A stretch of 64,000 bases of DNA from Bombardia bombarda. Lineage: Eukaryota; Ascomycota; Sordariomycetes; Sordariales; Lasiosphaeriaceae. Where the stretch lies: contig JAULSR010000001.1 in the NCBI GenBank assembly GCA_030512295.1, positions 1,054,001 through 1,118,000 on the forward strand, in the 5' to 3' direction. The notes under the pieces are model-generated. The model made no database searches, had not been told where the DNA came from, and worked only from the letters and a program-made list of their open reading frames with translations. Below, piece after piece: positions 55,907 through 64,000 of this stretch (position 1 is its first letter; every line of letters begins with the position of its first letter). A program made the translations under genes and the position numbers.

Positions 55907-56950
55907 TGTGGTTGGGGACTATGTAACGTCTTGATCTTTGGTGATGGGTTTTAGGACTTGGGAATTCTTAGGGAGGTGAGATACTTAATGGTTATGAGGA
56001 TGATGTGTTGGGTATGTTCTTTGTCTGTCAGGTTGCAGGAGATTGACAGGTTGTCTTGGGTCGTTCACTTTGGTTATATATGCACTCTGATCGGCCTATA
56101 CATCGATGGATTTCAAAGCACCAGAGAGTTTGTCAAACCATCTCGACTTCTCGCGACTTACACGAAGCGATTCGCTTCCTACTACCTAGGCACCTTAGCC
56201 TGATCACGCCATGCATCGGTCCTAACCATCCTGGGGTGTTACTGGTTTCCTACTGCAAAGCGTATTGCAGCATGCACGACGGGAGAAGGGCGTGTTGGTG
56301 ACAGACTATCTCTCCGACTTCTCCAATTAGATGCATTGGGAGGACGGGAGAGCCGATGCAGATTAGTAATTTGAGGACGTGGTTGGACCGACTTGTTGGA
56401 GACAAGTACGTAACGATTCCATGTTTACTGATTGACGGCTCGAGCCAGTTGCTACTGACTATCGAGCTTCGGGTGAACGTTTATTTCGATCAGATAGATA
56501 CCTCAGTATTTCTCTTCGATTATTACGGTACGTGAAACACTACACCGTACACTAAAGTTCCAGTGAATTTGCCTTGACTGATGAATTGCAGTTTGGCATC
56601 GATGACGTCGAGGCGACGGGGCGCTTAGTGTCGGTTCCCCTGACTAAGCTGCGCTCTTGGCTACCTTCAGAGGCCAAAGGTTTTCCCCGGAGAATGGCCT
56701 GGCGGGTTAAGGTTGTGGGGTCATCTGGGTGAGACCCTGGCCCCTGGTGATTGGCTGCAAATGCCCGTAGCGACAGACACTGAGCAGCCTTGCCTAATGG
56801 AGAACAAAGTAAACATTACGAGGTGGAAAATAGCGGTTTTGCTCCATCATGAAAAACCCCCACACCATCTGATACAGTTGTCGCATTGAGAGTCGATATC
56901 GACACGCGCGACGTGCCCGCGTGTATTTCTTTTTTTTGGGCCGGCCTGCG
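55907..56950. other. Divergent promoter region of the AsaB-like and AT-hook genes
   Basis: No gene is recognised in this 1.0-kb spacer. Confidence 0.5.
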
Positions 56951-59900
56951 ATGGCAGACGAATCGACAACATCGATAGTGGACCTCATGTCGTCGCCAGA
57001 TCCACTCAACAACGACGAGATCCCCAGCTCGGCAATGCCCTCGTCGCGTCGCGTCACGCGCAGCACCACCTCGCAGCGATACCACTCCATAGGCGCCTCG
57101 CCGTCGCCCAAGAAGCGCACATTTGAGCTAGACGTGGGAAACGAGATCTCGCCGCAGAGGATCCTAGTCACCGTCGAGGCTGAGGACCGCAGCCAGCGCC
57201 TGATCAATCGCCGTCTCTTCCAGCCACCAACTCCGACACCGAGACGCACCCCAATGGCGCGACCCAAGCTGCCCGCCACGGCCACCAAGATGGTCACCAC
57301 AACTACCGTGCCACTTCGCGGCCTGACCGACGACGAAAGTGGCGGCCCTACGAACATGAGTGCGACACCCAGACGACGAGGGAGACCGCTAAAATCGGGC
57401 ACACCAGTACCGGGCACCACTCGCCGCAGGAGGCCGGGAACACCAGGCAAGTTGCCATCCCAGGCGCGCGCATCGAAATCCCCAGAGAAGGATATTCTGG
57501 CATCCGACATAGGCGGAGAAGATTACCAGGTCACTCCGCGACCCCCCCGCAGTGTGGGAAGACCTCGGAAGCGGAAAGCGCCCACGCCTTCAAAGGGCGA
57601 TGACGTCCCGTCATCTCAACCAAGGAAGAGGGGCAGGCCGAGGAAGTCGGTCGTTGTGCTCGAGGAACTGGATTCGCTCTCGGAGCAGGAGACCACTGCA
57701 GATGGCGAGGTCGAGAATAATGCTCCAGTAAGACCAACAGATAACGCCCCAGTCGCGGATAACCACGACACAAACCTTCGCGGGAACGAAGCGCAGTCCG
57801 ACTTCTTGGATGACGATATATGGCTAGCCACCCTTTCCGACCAAGCGACACCGGTTGCGCGTCATTGGCGCGGAGGACACGAAGCGATACCTGAGAACTT
57901 TGAGCCAACTCCGCCTGCGGTTGAGCCGAAGCCTGCACAATCCGAGGCGGCGTCGCTTTCGGACGCAGACTATTCAGAAGGCGGGAGCTACATGGAGTTT
58001 GGCGGGATGGAGTCTCACAGTGATGCCGAATCCATAGAGAGCGAGGATGTTGTTCGAGGTGCGGATGCACAGGATACAGTCATGGCAAGCGAGGACTTCA
58101 CGATGATTGACCTGGGCTCTCTTCCATCAATGATGCAGCTGAATTCCAGCATGATGCACAACTCTAGTATGATGCACAATTCTAGTATAATGGCACAGTC
58201 TGTCAGGACGGCACCAGAGCCGCAAGATGTTGGGGAAGCCACCAGCATCATCATCAACAATACTTTGGAAACTTTGCGACGAAGTTGGAATACAAGGGCT
58301 GACGAGACGGTGAATGAAGGTGATGAACGCGTGGACACAGAAAAGGCCACGGAAGGCGATTTCGCCCAACTACAAGGAACATCGCTCTTTTCACAACCAC
58401 ACTCACCACGAACATGGAACCGAACCCCACGCCGGCCAAAAGCACAACCTCTTGGGAAGCAACTAGCTCTGAAAACCCTTCAACAAACGGACGACAACGG
58501 CTCGCCTGAGCGCCTCCCAACACTCACAACCGCCGAGTCTCAGGATGCGAGTGCGTACGATGATTCCTTCTCCGAAATTCCCGAGGCAGTCCTTGAGGCT
58601 GCAACCCCCCGGCCAGTACGCCAGCCTCTACTCGAGGATGAGCAAGAGGAGGATGCGGCAAATGACATACAGCCGTCCATTGAGCGGCCATCAACTGTGA
58701 ATCACTCCAACCCCCAATCTGAGTCTAATAGGCTGTTGACACCTGACGAGACACCCTCCCCAATTCCGTCGGACGATGACGAAGAGGAAAAGACGCGGAC
58801 CAAATCCCCCAGGCCGGCCTCGGATTATGACGTCCGGTCATCGCCCCCGATCACCGGCATCATCGTGAACCAGGATGCCAATGAGCCCGTACGACGCCGC
58901 TCCAGGGCCGACTCGACCGAGACACCAGCCGAACGACCATCAGCCATCGCCTCGCCTACACGGGCATCGCTCAATGCGCCACTCATCACCTTGGCTCCCC
59001 CAGAGATACAGCCGCGACCGACCCTATCCCCGATCATGCGAGCAGGTAGAGCATTACAACTTGTCACATCAGATCCACCCTCACCTCCAGGAAGAGGTAG
59101 CGTACTGAGAAGCCCGTTTCGGGGATCCGTAGCCAAGTCCAGCCAGTCGCCGGCCCCATCTGCTGCCACACGAGCAGCAACTCAGTCTCCCCCTCCCCCA
59201 ACCGAGGCCGGGCTGTCCCCTGCAAGGCAGCGGGAAAGATCCTGGTTTGACTCTCTAAATCAATTCAAAACTCTAGTTGCCCGAGGCGCCCAGGCACTGT
59301 CACCACGAAGGAATCTGGCTCCTGAAACAGAGGATCCATTTGGCCCCATCTCAACCGGTCAGTCTACCAGACCTGTCTCCAGCCATAGTTCCTTGTTCAG
59401 CCTCGGAAACTTGCAGAGGCAAGAAGGGCTGAGGTTGGGGCAAGGGCAAGGACAGGAAAGACGTGTCAGCGTCGTCAGCTCAGCCAGAGCGAACTCTCTA
59501 CATGAGGACGACGAGATGAGCTGGCAGAATGAAGACGGCGGCAACAGTAGCCCTCTGAGGCAGGTCGCGAATGAGAGATCTGCCTCGGCCGACTCGAGTG
59601 CATTTGCTACTCAGGGGTCTTCTTTCACAGGTAATAGGGACGAGGCGGAGATCCAGCATGAGCTGCAGGCTGAGTCTATGAGGGAGATGGAAGATGCATA
59701 TGAAGGGGCCGAGGTTGGCTCGCAGATTGATGCAGAGGACGAGCGTGAGCTGGAGGAGGAGGAGGAGGAGGAGGAGGAGGAGGAGGAGGAGGAGGAGGTA
59801 GAGGCGGAGCGGAGGATGGGTGAGCAGGAAGTAGGTGAGCAGGAAATATATGAGGAGGACGTTGAGGAGCAGAATGTTGAGGAGCAGGAAGTCGAGGAGC

Positions 59901-61972
59901 AGGAGGCAGACAGGGAGGATCCGAGCAGGGAGGAGCCGGACAGGCGACAGATGGCTGAACAAGACATTATCGACCAAGAGATGGCCGATCGAGAAACAGA
60001 TGAGCAGGAGCAAGAAGTTGAAAAGGAACAGGATGATACGTGGGACAATCTCTGGGATTTCGAGGCACAGCGCCCTACACCTTTCTCATCCAAAATAAGG
60101 ACGTCAGTGGTGGAACCGGTAGTCCTTCCTCCTCGAAGGAGCAAGCTTCCAAGTCCATGGAGAAACACCACCAGACGCCTGGCTTATAGCAATGAGCTGC
60201 GCAAAAACGCCGAACGGGAGGCTCAAAGAACCGAGGACGAGGAGTTCAGCTTGCTTTCGCAACATGACCGTCGAGAGCAGGCCATCGCTTCCCCAAATCC
60301 CATCACGAATCCGGCCCCACCTAGCAAACCAGACATTTCAGCCTTCTTCTCGCCACCTGCTCCGTTTCCAGTCGCTACAGCGCCCGGTCTTGGACAATCC
60401 AAGGCCCTCAATTCTCAGGCATCAAACAGTACTACAGTCACGGCTAAGAATCCAGTTCCACAGTCTGCAGTTCTACAGCCCATTCAACAGCAGTCACAGA
60501 ACCTATCAACCATCCAAAGTCAACAACCATCTCGGCGTGGTTTGTTCGATAGGCAACCTGAGCCTCTGATCGAGAACCAGAGGCCAACGCAGAAGCCGCC
60601 GCCACCGATACCACAAAAGGATTTTCGGATAGACAGAAGCCGCGGGAACAGTCTGCTTTCTCCAGTTAGACCTACCTCTCGGCAAGATACCGTCCCGATT
60701 TCCAGCCCACCTAGGCTCGCTACTCCGGAAAAGGCACAACCTCCGCCAGTTCCCCAGAAGAACTTCACGCCGCGCTCGAAACAAGCCAGAAATAACAACA
60801 GCCTTTTCAACCCCACAGTGGCAACTGCACCGGCGCCTTATTCCCTGTTTGGCGGCAACAGCCGAGTCTCGAACTTTTTTGCTTCTGCTCAGGCCCCCGC
60901 CCCACCAGTTCAAGCCCCAGCTCCAGCCCCAGCTCAAGCTCTGGCTCCGGCTGAGGATGAGTATGAGGACGAGCATGAAAACTCATTTGACACCAGTCCG
61001 GATTTGAGCTACGTCTACGAGCCGAGATACCACCCAGATCGGGAGGCGTCACCCACCAAGTCAAGCATGCGCTCACCCCTGAAGCCCAAAACCGTGGGCC
61101 GGGTTGTCGAATTCACCAGCAGCACGCTCTCGCCGCTAGCACAGGCGCAGGTTCGGGCCGAACGCCGGCGCGCAAGCGCCTCGCCTGAGAAGGAGATGAT
61201 CTCCTCGTCGTCGTCGACGACGAGCAGCAGCAGGAGTCGAAGCAGTTCTGCTTCTATTGCGGAAGAAGATGAGGAGAATCAGGAGGAAGAGGAACAAGAA
61301 GAAGATGAGGGGTTTGAAGAGGATGAAGAGGAATCGCCATCGCCATTGCGAGCACCAGCACCACCAGCACCACGCAATTACCCTTCAGCTGCTGTTCAAA
61401 TAACAAATAATGCAAGAATAACAGCAACGAGTACAACATGTATCACGAACACGACCACTACCACGACAGCGAGGGCTTCGGCCAAGCACTTGGGTACCAC
61501 CGCCGGCGTAAGTTCAGGAACAGGAACGACCATGCCACTCTCAAATACGCAGTGGACCCGCAGCCACTGGATCAGGCTGGACGAGCTTCTCCAGGCCAGG
61601 CGCAAGGGCCCCCTCCAATTCCAGCTGCAGGCGCAGAAGGCGCCGTCCTTTTTGACGCGCTTACGCGCTGGGTTAGTGGGAGGTGGTGATGCGGATACTG
61701 CCGCTACCGCCAATGCTACTGCCGCCCGTGAGCTCCTCCTGGGGAAGCAGGTGATGGCGCAGGGCGAGACCATGACGCTGGAGCAGTGGCATCTCGACGT
61801 GGTCGAGGCGTTCAAGGCCGAGGTCAGCGGGTGGGACGAGGCGGTGCTAGCCAAGAGGCTATTTGCGCTTATGGTAGGGGAGGATAGAAAGAGGCGGCAG
61901 CGGCAGCAGCAGCAGCAGAGGCAGGAGGGGAGGAGGGAGGTGGTGGGTGGGGAGAGGGGGAAGGGGTGGTGA
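56951..61972 (+). CDS. Large AT-hook DNA-binding protein
   Basis: This is one exon of 1673 aa from the ATG at 56951. The frame is open slightly upstream, but only from a GTG. Three AT-hook cores lie near residues 141 (RRRGRPLK), 202 (GRPRKRK) and 225 (RKRGRPRK), so binding in the minor groove of AT-rich DNA is likely. Most of the rest is disordered. It includes a MMHNSS direct repeat, a run of 15 Glu (59753-59797) followed by EEQ-rich repeats, and Pro-rich stretches with 'ISAFFSPPAPFP'-type motifs. The only folded-looking part is near the C-terminus: 'WTRSHWIRLDELLQARRKG' and 'MTLEQWHLDVVEAFKAEVSG'. It resembles unnamed 'AT DNA-binding' proteins of filamentous fungi. The cellular role is unknown; a chromatin or genome-maintenance function is a guess. 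Confidence 0.85.
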   Translation: MADESTTSIVDLMSSPDPLNNDEIPSSAMPSSRRVTRSTTSQRYHSIGASPSPKKRTFELDVGNEISPQRILVTVEAEDRSQRLINRRLFQPPTPTPRRTPMARPKLPATATKMVTTTTVPLRGLTDDESGGPTNMSATPRRRGRPLKSGTPVPGTTRRRRPGTPGKLPSQARASKSPEKDILASDIGGEDYQVTPRPPRSVGRPRKRKAPTPSKGDDVPSSQPRKRGRPRKSVVVLEELDSLSEQETTADGEVENNAPVRPTDNAPVADNHDTNLRGNEAQSDFLDDDIWLATLSDQATPVARHWRGGHEAIPENFEPTPPAVEPKPAQSEAASLSDADYSEGGSYMEFGGMESHSDAESIESEDVVRGADAQDTVMASEDFTMIDLGSLPSMMQLNSSMMHNSSMMHNSSIMAQSVRTAPEPQDVGEATSIIINNTLETLRRSWNTRADETVNEGDERVDTEKATEGDFAQLQGTSLFSQPHSPRTWNRTPRRPKAQPLGKQLALKTLQQTDDNGSPERLPTLTTAESQDASAYDDSFSEIPEAVLEAATPRPVRQPLLEDEQEEDAANDIQPSIERPSTVNHSNPQSESNRLLTPDETPSPIPSDDDEEEKTRTKSPRPASDYDVRSSPPITGIIVNQDANEPVRRRSRADSTETPAERPSAIASPTRASLNAPLITLAPPEIQPRPTLSPIMRAGRALQLVTSDPPSPPGRGSVLRSPFRGSVAKSSQSPAPSAATRAATQSPPPPTEAGLSPARQRERSWFDSLNQFKTLVARGAQALSPRRNLAPETEDPFGPISTGQSTRPVSSHSSLFSLGNLQRQEGLRLGQGQGQERRVSVVSSARANSLHEDDEMSWQNEDGGNSSPLRQVANERSASADSSAFATQGSSFTGNRDEAEIQHELQAESMREMEDAYEGAEVGSQIDAEDERELEEEEEEEEEEEEEEEVEAERRMGEQEVGEQEIYEEDVEEQNVEEQEVEEQEADREDPSREEPDRRQMAEQDIIDQEMADRETDEQEQEVEKEQDDTWDNLWDFEAQRPTPFSSKIRTSVVEPVVLPPRRSKLPSPWRNTTRRLAYSNELRKNAEREAQRTEDEEFSLLSQHDRREQAIASPNPITNPAPPSKPDISAFFSPPAPFPVATAPGLGQSKALNSQASNSTTVTAKNPVPQSAVLQPIQQQSQNLSTIQSQQPSRRGLFDRQPEPLIENQRPTQKPPPPIPQKDFRIDRSRGNSLLSPVRPTSRQDTVPISSPPRLATPEKAQPPPVPQKNFTPRSKQARNNNSLFNPTVATAPAPYSLFGGNSRVSNFFASAQAPAPPVQAPAPAPAQALAPAEDEYEDEHENSFDTSPDLSYVYEPRYHPDREASPTKSSMRSPLKPKTVGRVVEFTSSTLSPLAQAQVRAERRRASASPEKEMISSSSSTTSSSRSRSSSASIAEEDEENQEEEEQEEDEGFEEDEEESPSPLRAPAPPAPRNYPSAAVQITNNARITATSTTCITNTTTTTTARASAKHLGTTAGVSSGTGTTMPLSNTQWTRSHWIRLDELLQARRKGPLQFQLQAQKAPSFLTRLRAGLVGGGDADTAATANATAARELLLGKQVMAQGETMTLEQWHLDVVEAFKAEVSGWDEAVLAKRLFALMVGEDRKRRQRQQQQQRQEGRREVVGGERGKGW
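59753..59797 (+). repeat. (GAG)15 trinucleotide repeat coding polyglutamate
   Basis: Fifteen uninterrupted GAG codons lie within the AT-hook gene and are likely variable in length between strains. Confidence 0.85.
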
Positions 61973-62554
61973 TGTTGTGTTGTGTGTGTGGATGACATAC
62001 ATGGATGTAAGAGGGGAATATGAAAAATGTTGAAATGTTTCTCTTTTTTCTATACTTGTCTTTTTTTCACATGATGAATGAGATTCAGAAGCGGTGTGGG
62101 GGACCAGGAAACAGAAAAGGGGAGGTTTGCAGGGGCTTGTGTTTTTGTTTGCATGTCTTTTTTTGTATTCCTGTTGCTGCTTGGTTTCACGGCGTGGTCG
62201 AGCAATGCATGCATGCTTGTGTGCTGACAAGCGGGCGGTCTGGTCTATACCTAGGGAAGGCGTTTTCAGGATATCAGGCAATTGTCGGGGATGGCTGGCT
62301 GGATACCTATCTGTTAGTGTGTTGTTTGACTATTTCTCTAGTCAATGCTCATGCAGCACGTTTTTTGTTCCAAATAAGTAACATTGAGAATCATTTTTGG
62401 GTATTTTACATCCATCAAACGTTTTGTTTGCAGTTTCACTTTCCATTGTATGTGACGCGCTCAGCTATCTTATCTCTAATGTAAATGTTACTACAGCAGC
62501 AGCAGCAAGTCCTCGCAGCCACCCTAGCAACCCCCACCCGCCCAATCAACATTA
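61973..62554. other. Convergent spacer between the AT-hook gene and RPN6
   Basis: This 582-bp stretch holds 3' UTRs. No gene is recognised. Confidence 0.5.
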
Positions 62555-63982
62555 TTACTCAAGCATCGAGGCTTGATTCGTGTAGAGAACGTCCACGACA
62601 TTGCTGAGCTTCTCGATGGTAGCCAGTGCCGAGTCGTAGGCCACGTCGCGCTGGGTCTCATCAAAGATGATGAGGCAGCCGGCGCCTTGGTCGAGCACGC
62701 CAATGATGACCTTGTCAAGAATCATCTGCGACAGCTTGCGCTCCACCTGCTGGGTGTCGAGGCCGACCATCTTTGCGATGTGGTTGATCTCGACGCGGCT
62801 GAAGGGCTCAATAACCTTGATAAGGTTCTGCTCCAGCATAGCGTCGTACAGGCGGCGCAGGTGGTTGCGGATGAAAGCGTCGCTGCCGAGCTCGTACTTG
62901 TACGAGGCCAGGGCGCGCTCGTATTCCTCGAGCGAGCGGTTGGCATGGGCGCGGGCGATGGCCTTCATGGCCTCGAGGGACTGGCCGGCGTACTTTGTGG
63001 CTTGCTTGGAGGTCATGAGCTGGTTGACGTCGTCGACAAGGTTGAGCATGATCTTGCAGAGCAGCATGTACTGGAGGGCGGCCTGGGCACGCTGGGGCTC
63101 GTCCTGGGTGTGGTAGCCGTCGAGGGCCTCGATGAAGTAGCTGTAGGCGGTGTTGAAGTCCTTGTCCTCGGCGTGGAGCATGCCCGACTGCATGTCGAGG
63201 TTGGCCTGCAGCAGGGGTGGCGTATAGACGGAGGCGGCACTGGTGCGGGCGCTTGTCAGGGCAGCGCGGGCCTTTGAGATGTTGCCCAGGGCGTGGTATA
63301 CCCTCGACTCGAGCAGCTGCACCTCGACGAGAACAAGCTTGTCGTCCAGCCGCTTGAGCTCGCGCAGGAGCCCGTTGATAAGTGTGAGGGCCTCGTAGTA
63401 GGACTGTTTGGCCATGAAGAGCGTCACGAGGCGCGTCTCGAGGTTCTGGCGCAGGAAGCCGCGGCGCTCAGATGTGGCCCATTCTATACATGACTTTGTG
63501 ACGGAAATCTGAATGTCGGTCGAGTTTGGTATAGCTTCGAAGAGGTCGAGCAGTTGGCGGACTAGAGGAGAGGAGAGAAACGGATGTTAGTTTGGGGAGG
63601 TGGGTGATGATAGAGCTAAAGTATAGCAGCTAGCTAGCCGGCTATAGGAAATAAGTACCTAGCTTGGCTGTCTTTGCCTTTGCAAACGACGATAGAACTG
63701 TCCGGCTCTTGGTTACCAAGCTCACAAGCTCTGTTGCGTTCCTGTGCAATGAAGGGTCAGGAAACAAGGATCAAGCGAGGGGCGAAGAGGTAGAGCCTAC
63801 TTCTCATCGCGATAGAGCTCTCCCAAGCTAATCAAAGCTGTCTCGTACTCGCGGATGGCGGCATCGGAGGTGACGGAGGGCGGCTTTGAGAGAATCTCCT
63901 TGTAGATTTCCTCGGCTTTCCGCGGATCAGCAGCAGCGAGCTTCTGCGCATCTCGCACCCTCTCGGACTCGCCCTGTGCCAT
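62555..63982 (-). CDS. rpn6: 26S proteasome regulatory subunit RPN6 (PSMD11)
   Basis: Three exons, 63982-63801, 63741-63659 and 63561-62555, with introns of 59 and 97 bp, give 423 aa, the normal length. Helical TPR-like repeats ('AKAKTAKL', 'LVTLFMAKQSYYEALTLING') lead into the PCI domain. Its winged-helix part reads 'VEINHIAKMVGLDTQQVERK' and 'QMILDKVIIGVLDQGAGCL'. RPN6 is a lid scaffold that clamps the regulatory particle to the 20S core and is essential in yeast. Promoter lies beyond or at the right edge of the window. Confidence 0.96.
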
Positions 63983-64000
63983 TGCTACCGGCTTTCTGTG

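Noticed and set aside
62573..63277. 234-codon frame on the + strand
   Set aside because: It is a shadow of RPN6, with Val/Leu/Gly-rich composition.
1..64000. tRNA genes, CRISPR arrays, intact transposons or viral genes
   Set aside because: I found no cloverleaf with B-box, no regular spaced repeats, and no transposase, reverse transcriptase or capsid-like frame.

Overview
This is a stretch of nuclear genome from a filamentous ascomycete (Pezizomycotina, most likely a Sordariomycete). The evidence is many short GT-AG introns of about 50-150 bp, three HET-domain heterokaryon-incompatibility-type genes, an AcuK/ERT1 regulator, a SPO22/ZIP4 meiosis gene and frequent short TAGGTACCT-like intergenic motifs. 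I support 20 protein genes. I see no tRNA, rRNA, CRISPR array or intact transposon. Exon boundaries were worked out by hand, and in every multi-exon model the joined length is a multiple of three except where a frameshift is stated.

Layout: 1-5.6 kb holds a HET gene (-) and a short-chain dehydrogenase (+). 8.3-17.6 kb holds a tail-anchored Siw14-type phosphatase (+), an AIM19-like mitochondrial protein (-), an ER J-protein HLJ1 (+) and a MINDY-type deubiquitinase with a CaaX end (+). 18.4-25.5 kb holds a second HET gene (-) and then the most unusual gene of the window. It is an intronless 1208-residue fusion of a DyP-type haem peroxidase to a complete glycyl radical enzyme (-). 27.2-37.1 kb holds the E4 ligase UFD2, a RING/TRAF zinc-finger protein and a calpain (all -). 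39.1-43.0 kb holds a third HET gene and a small DUF1772 membrane protein (-). 44.6-50.7 kb holds ERT1/AcuK and SPO22/ZIP4 (+). 51-64 kb holds LSM1 (-), an Sds3-like deacetylase subunit (+), an AsaB/CmcJ-like oxygenase-type protein (-), a large AT-hook protein (+) and the proteasome lid subunit RPN6 (-).

How they work together: most genes are housekeeping and unrelated. Ubiquitin and proteolysis functions recur (MINDY, UFD2, RING/TRAF, calpain, RPN6), but not as a cluster. The HET genes and the peroxidase-glycyl radical fusion look like accessory genes among conserved ones. A 13-base sequence, GGAAGGAGCAACC, occurs once upstream of the dehydrogenase and as an inverted pair upstream of the fusion gene. 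This hints at a shared regulator, but that is inference.

Assembly quality: HLJ1 (twice) and ERT1 (once) need one extra G in a G-run to restore a conserved protein. Missing-base errors in G-runs are the simplest explanation.
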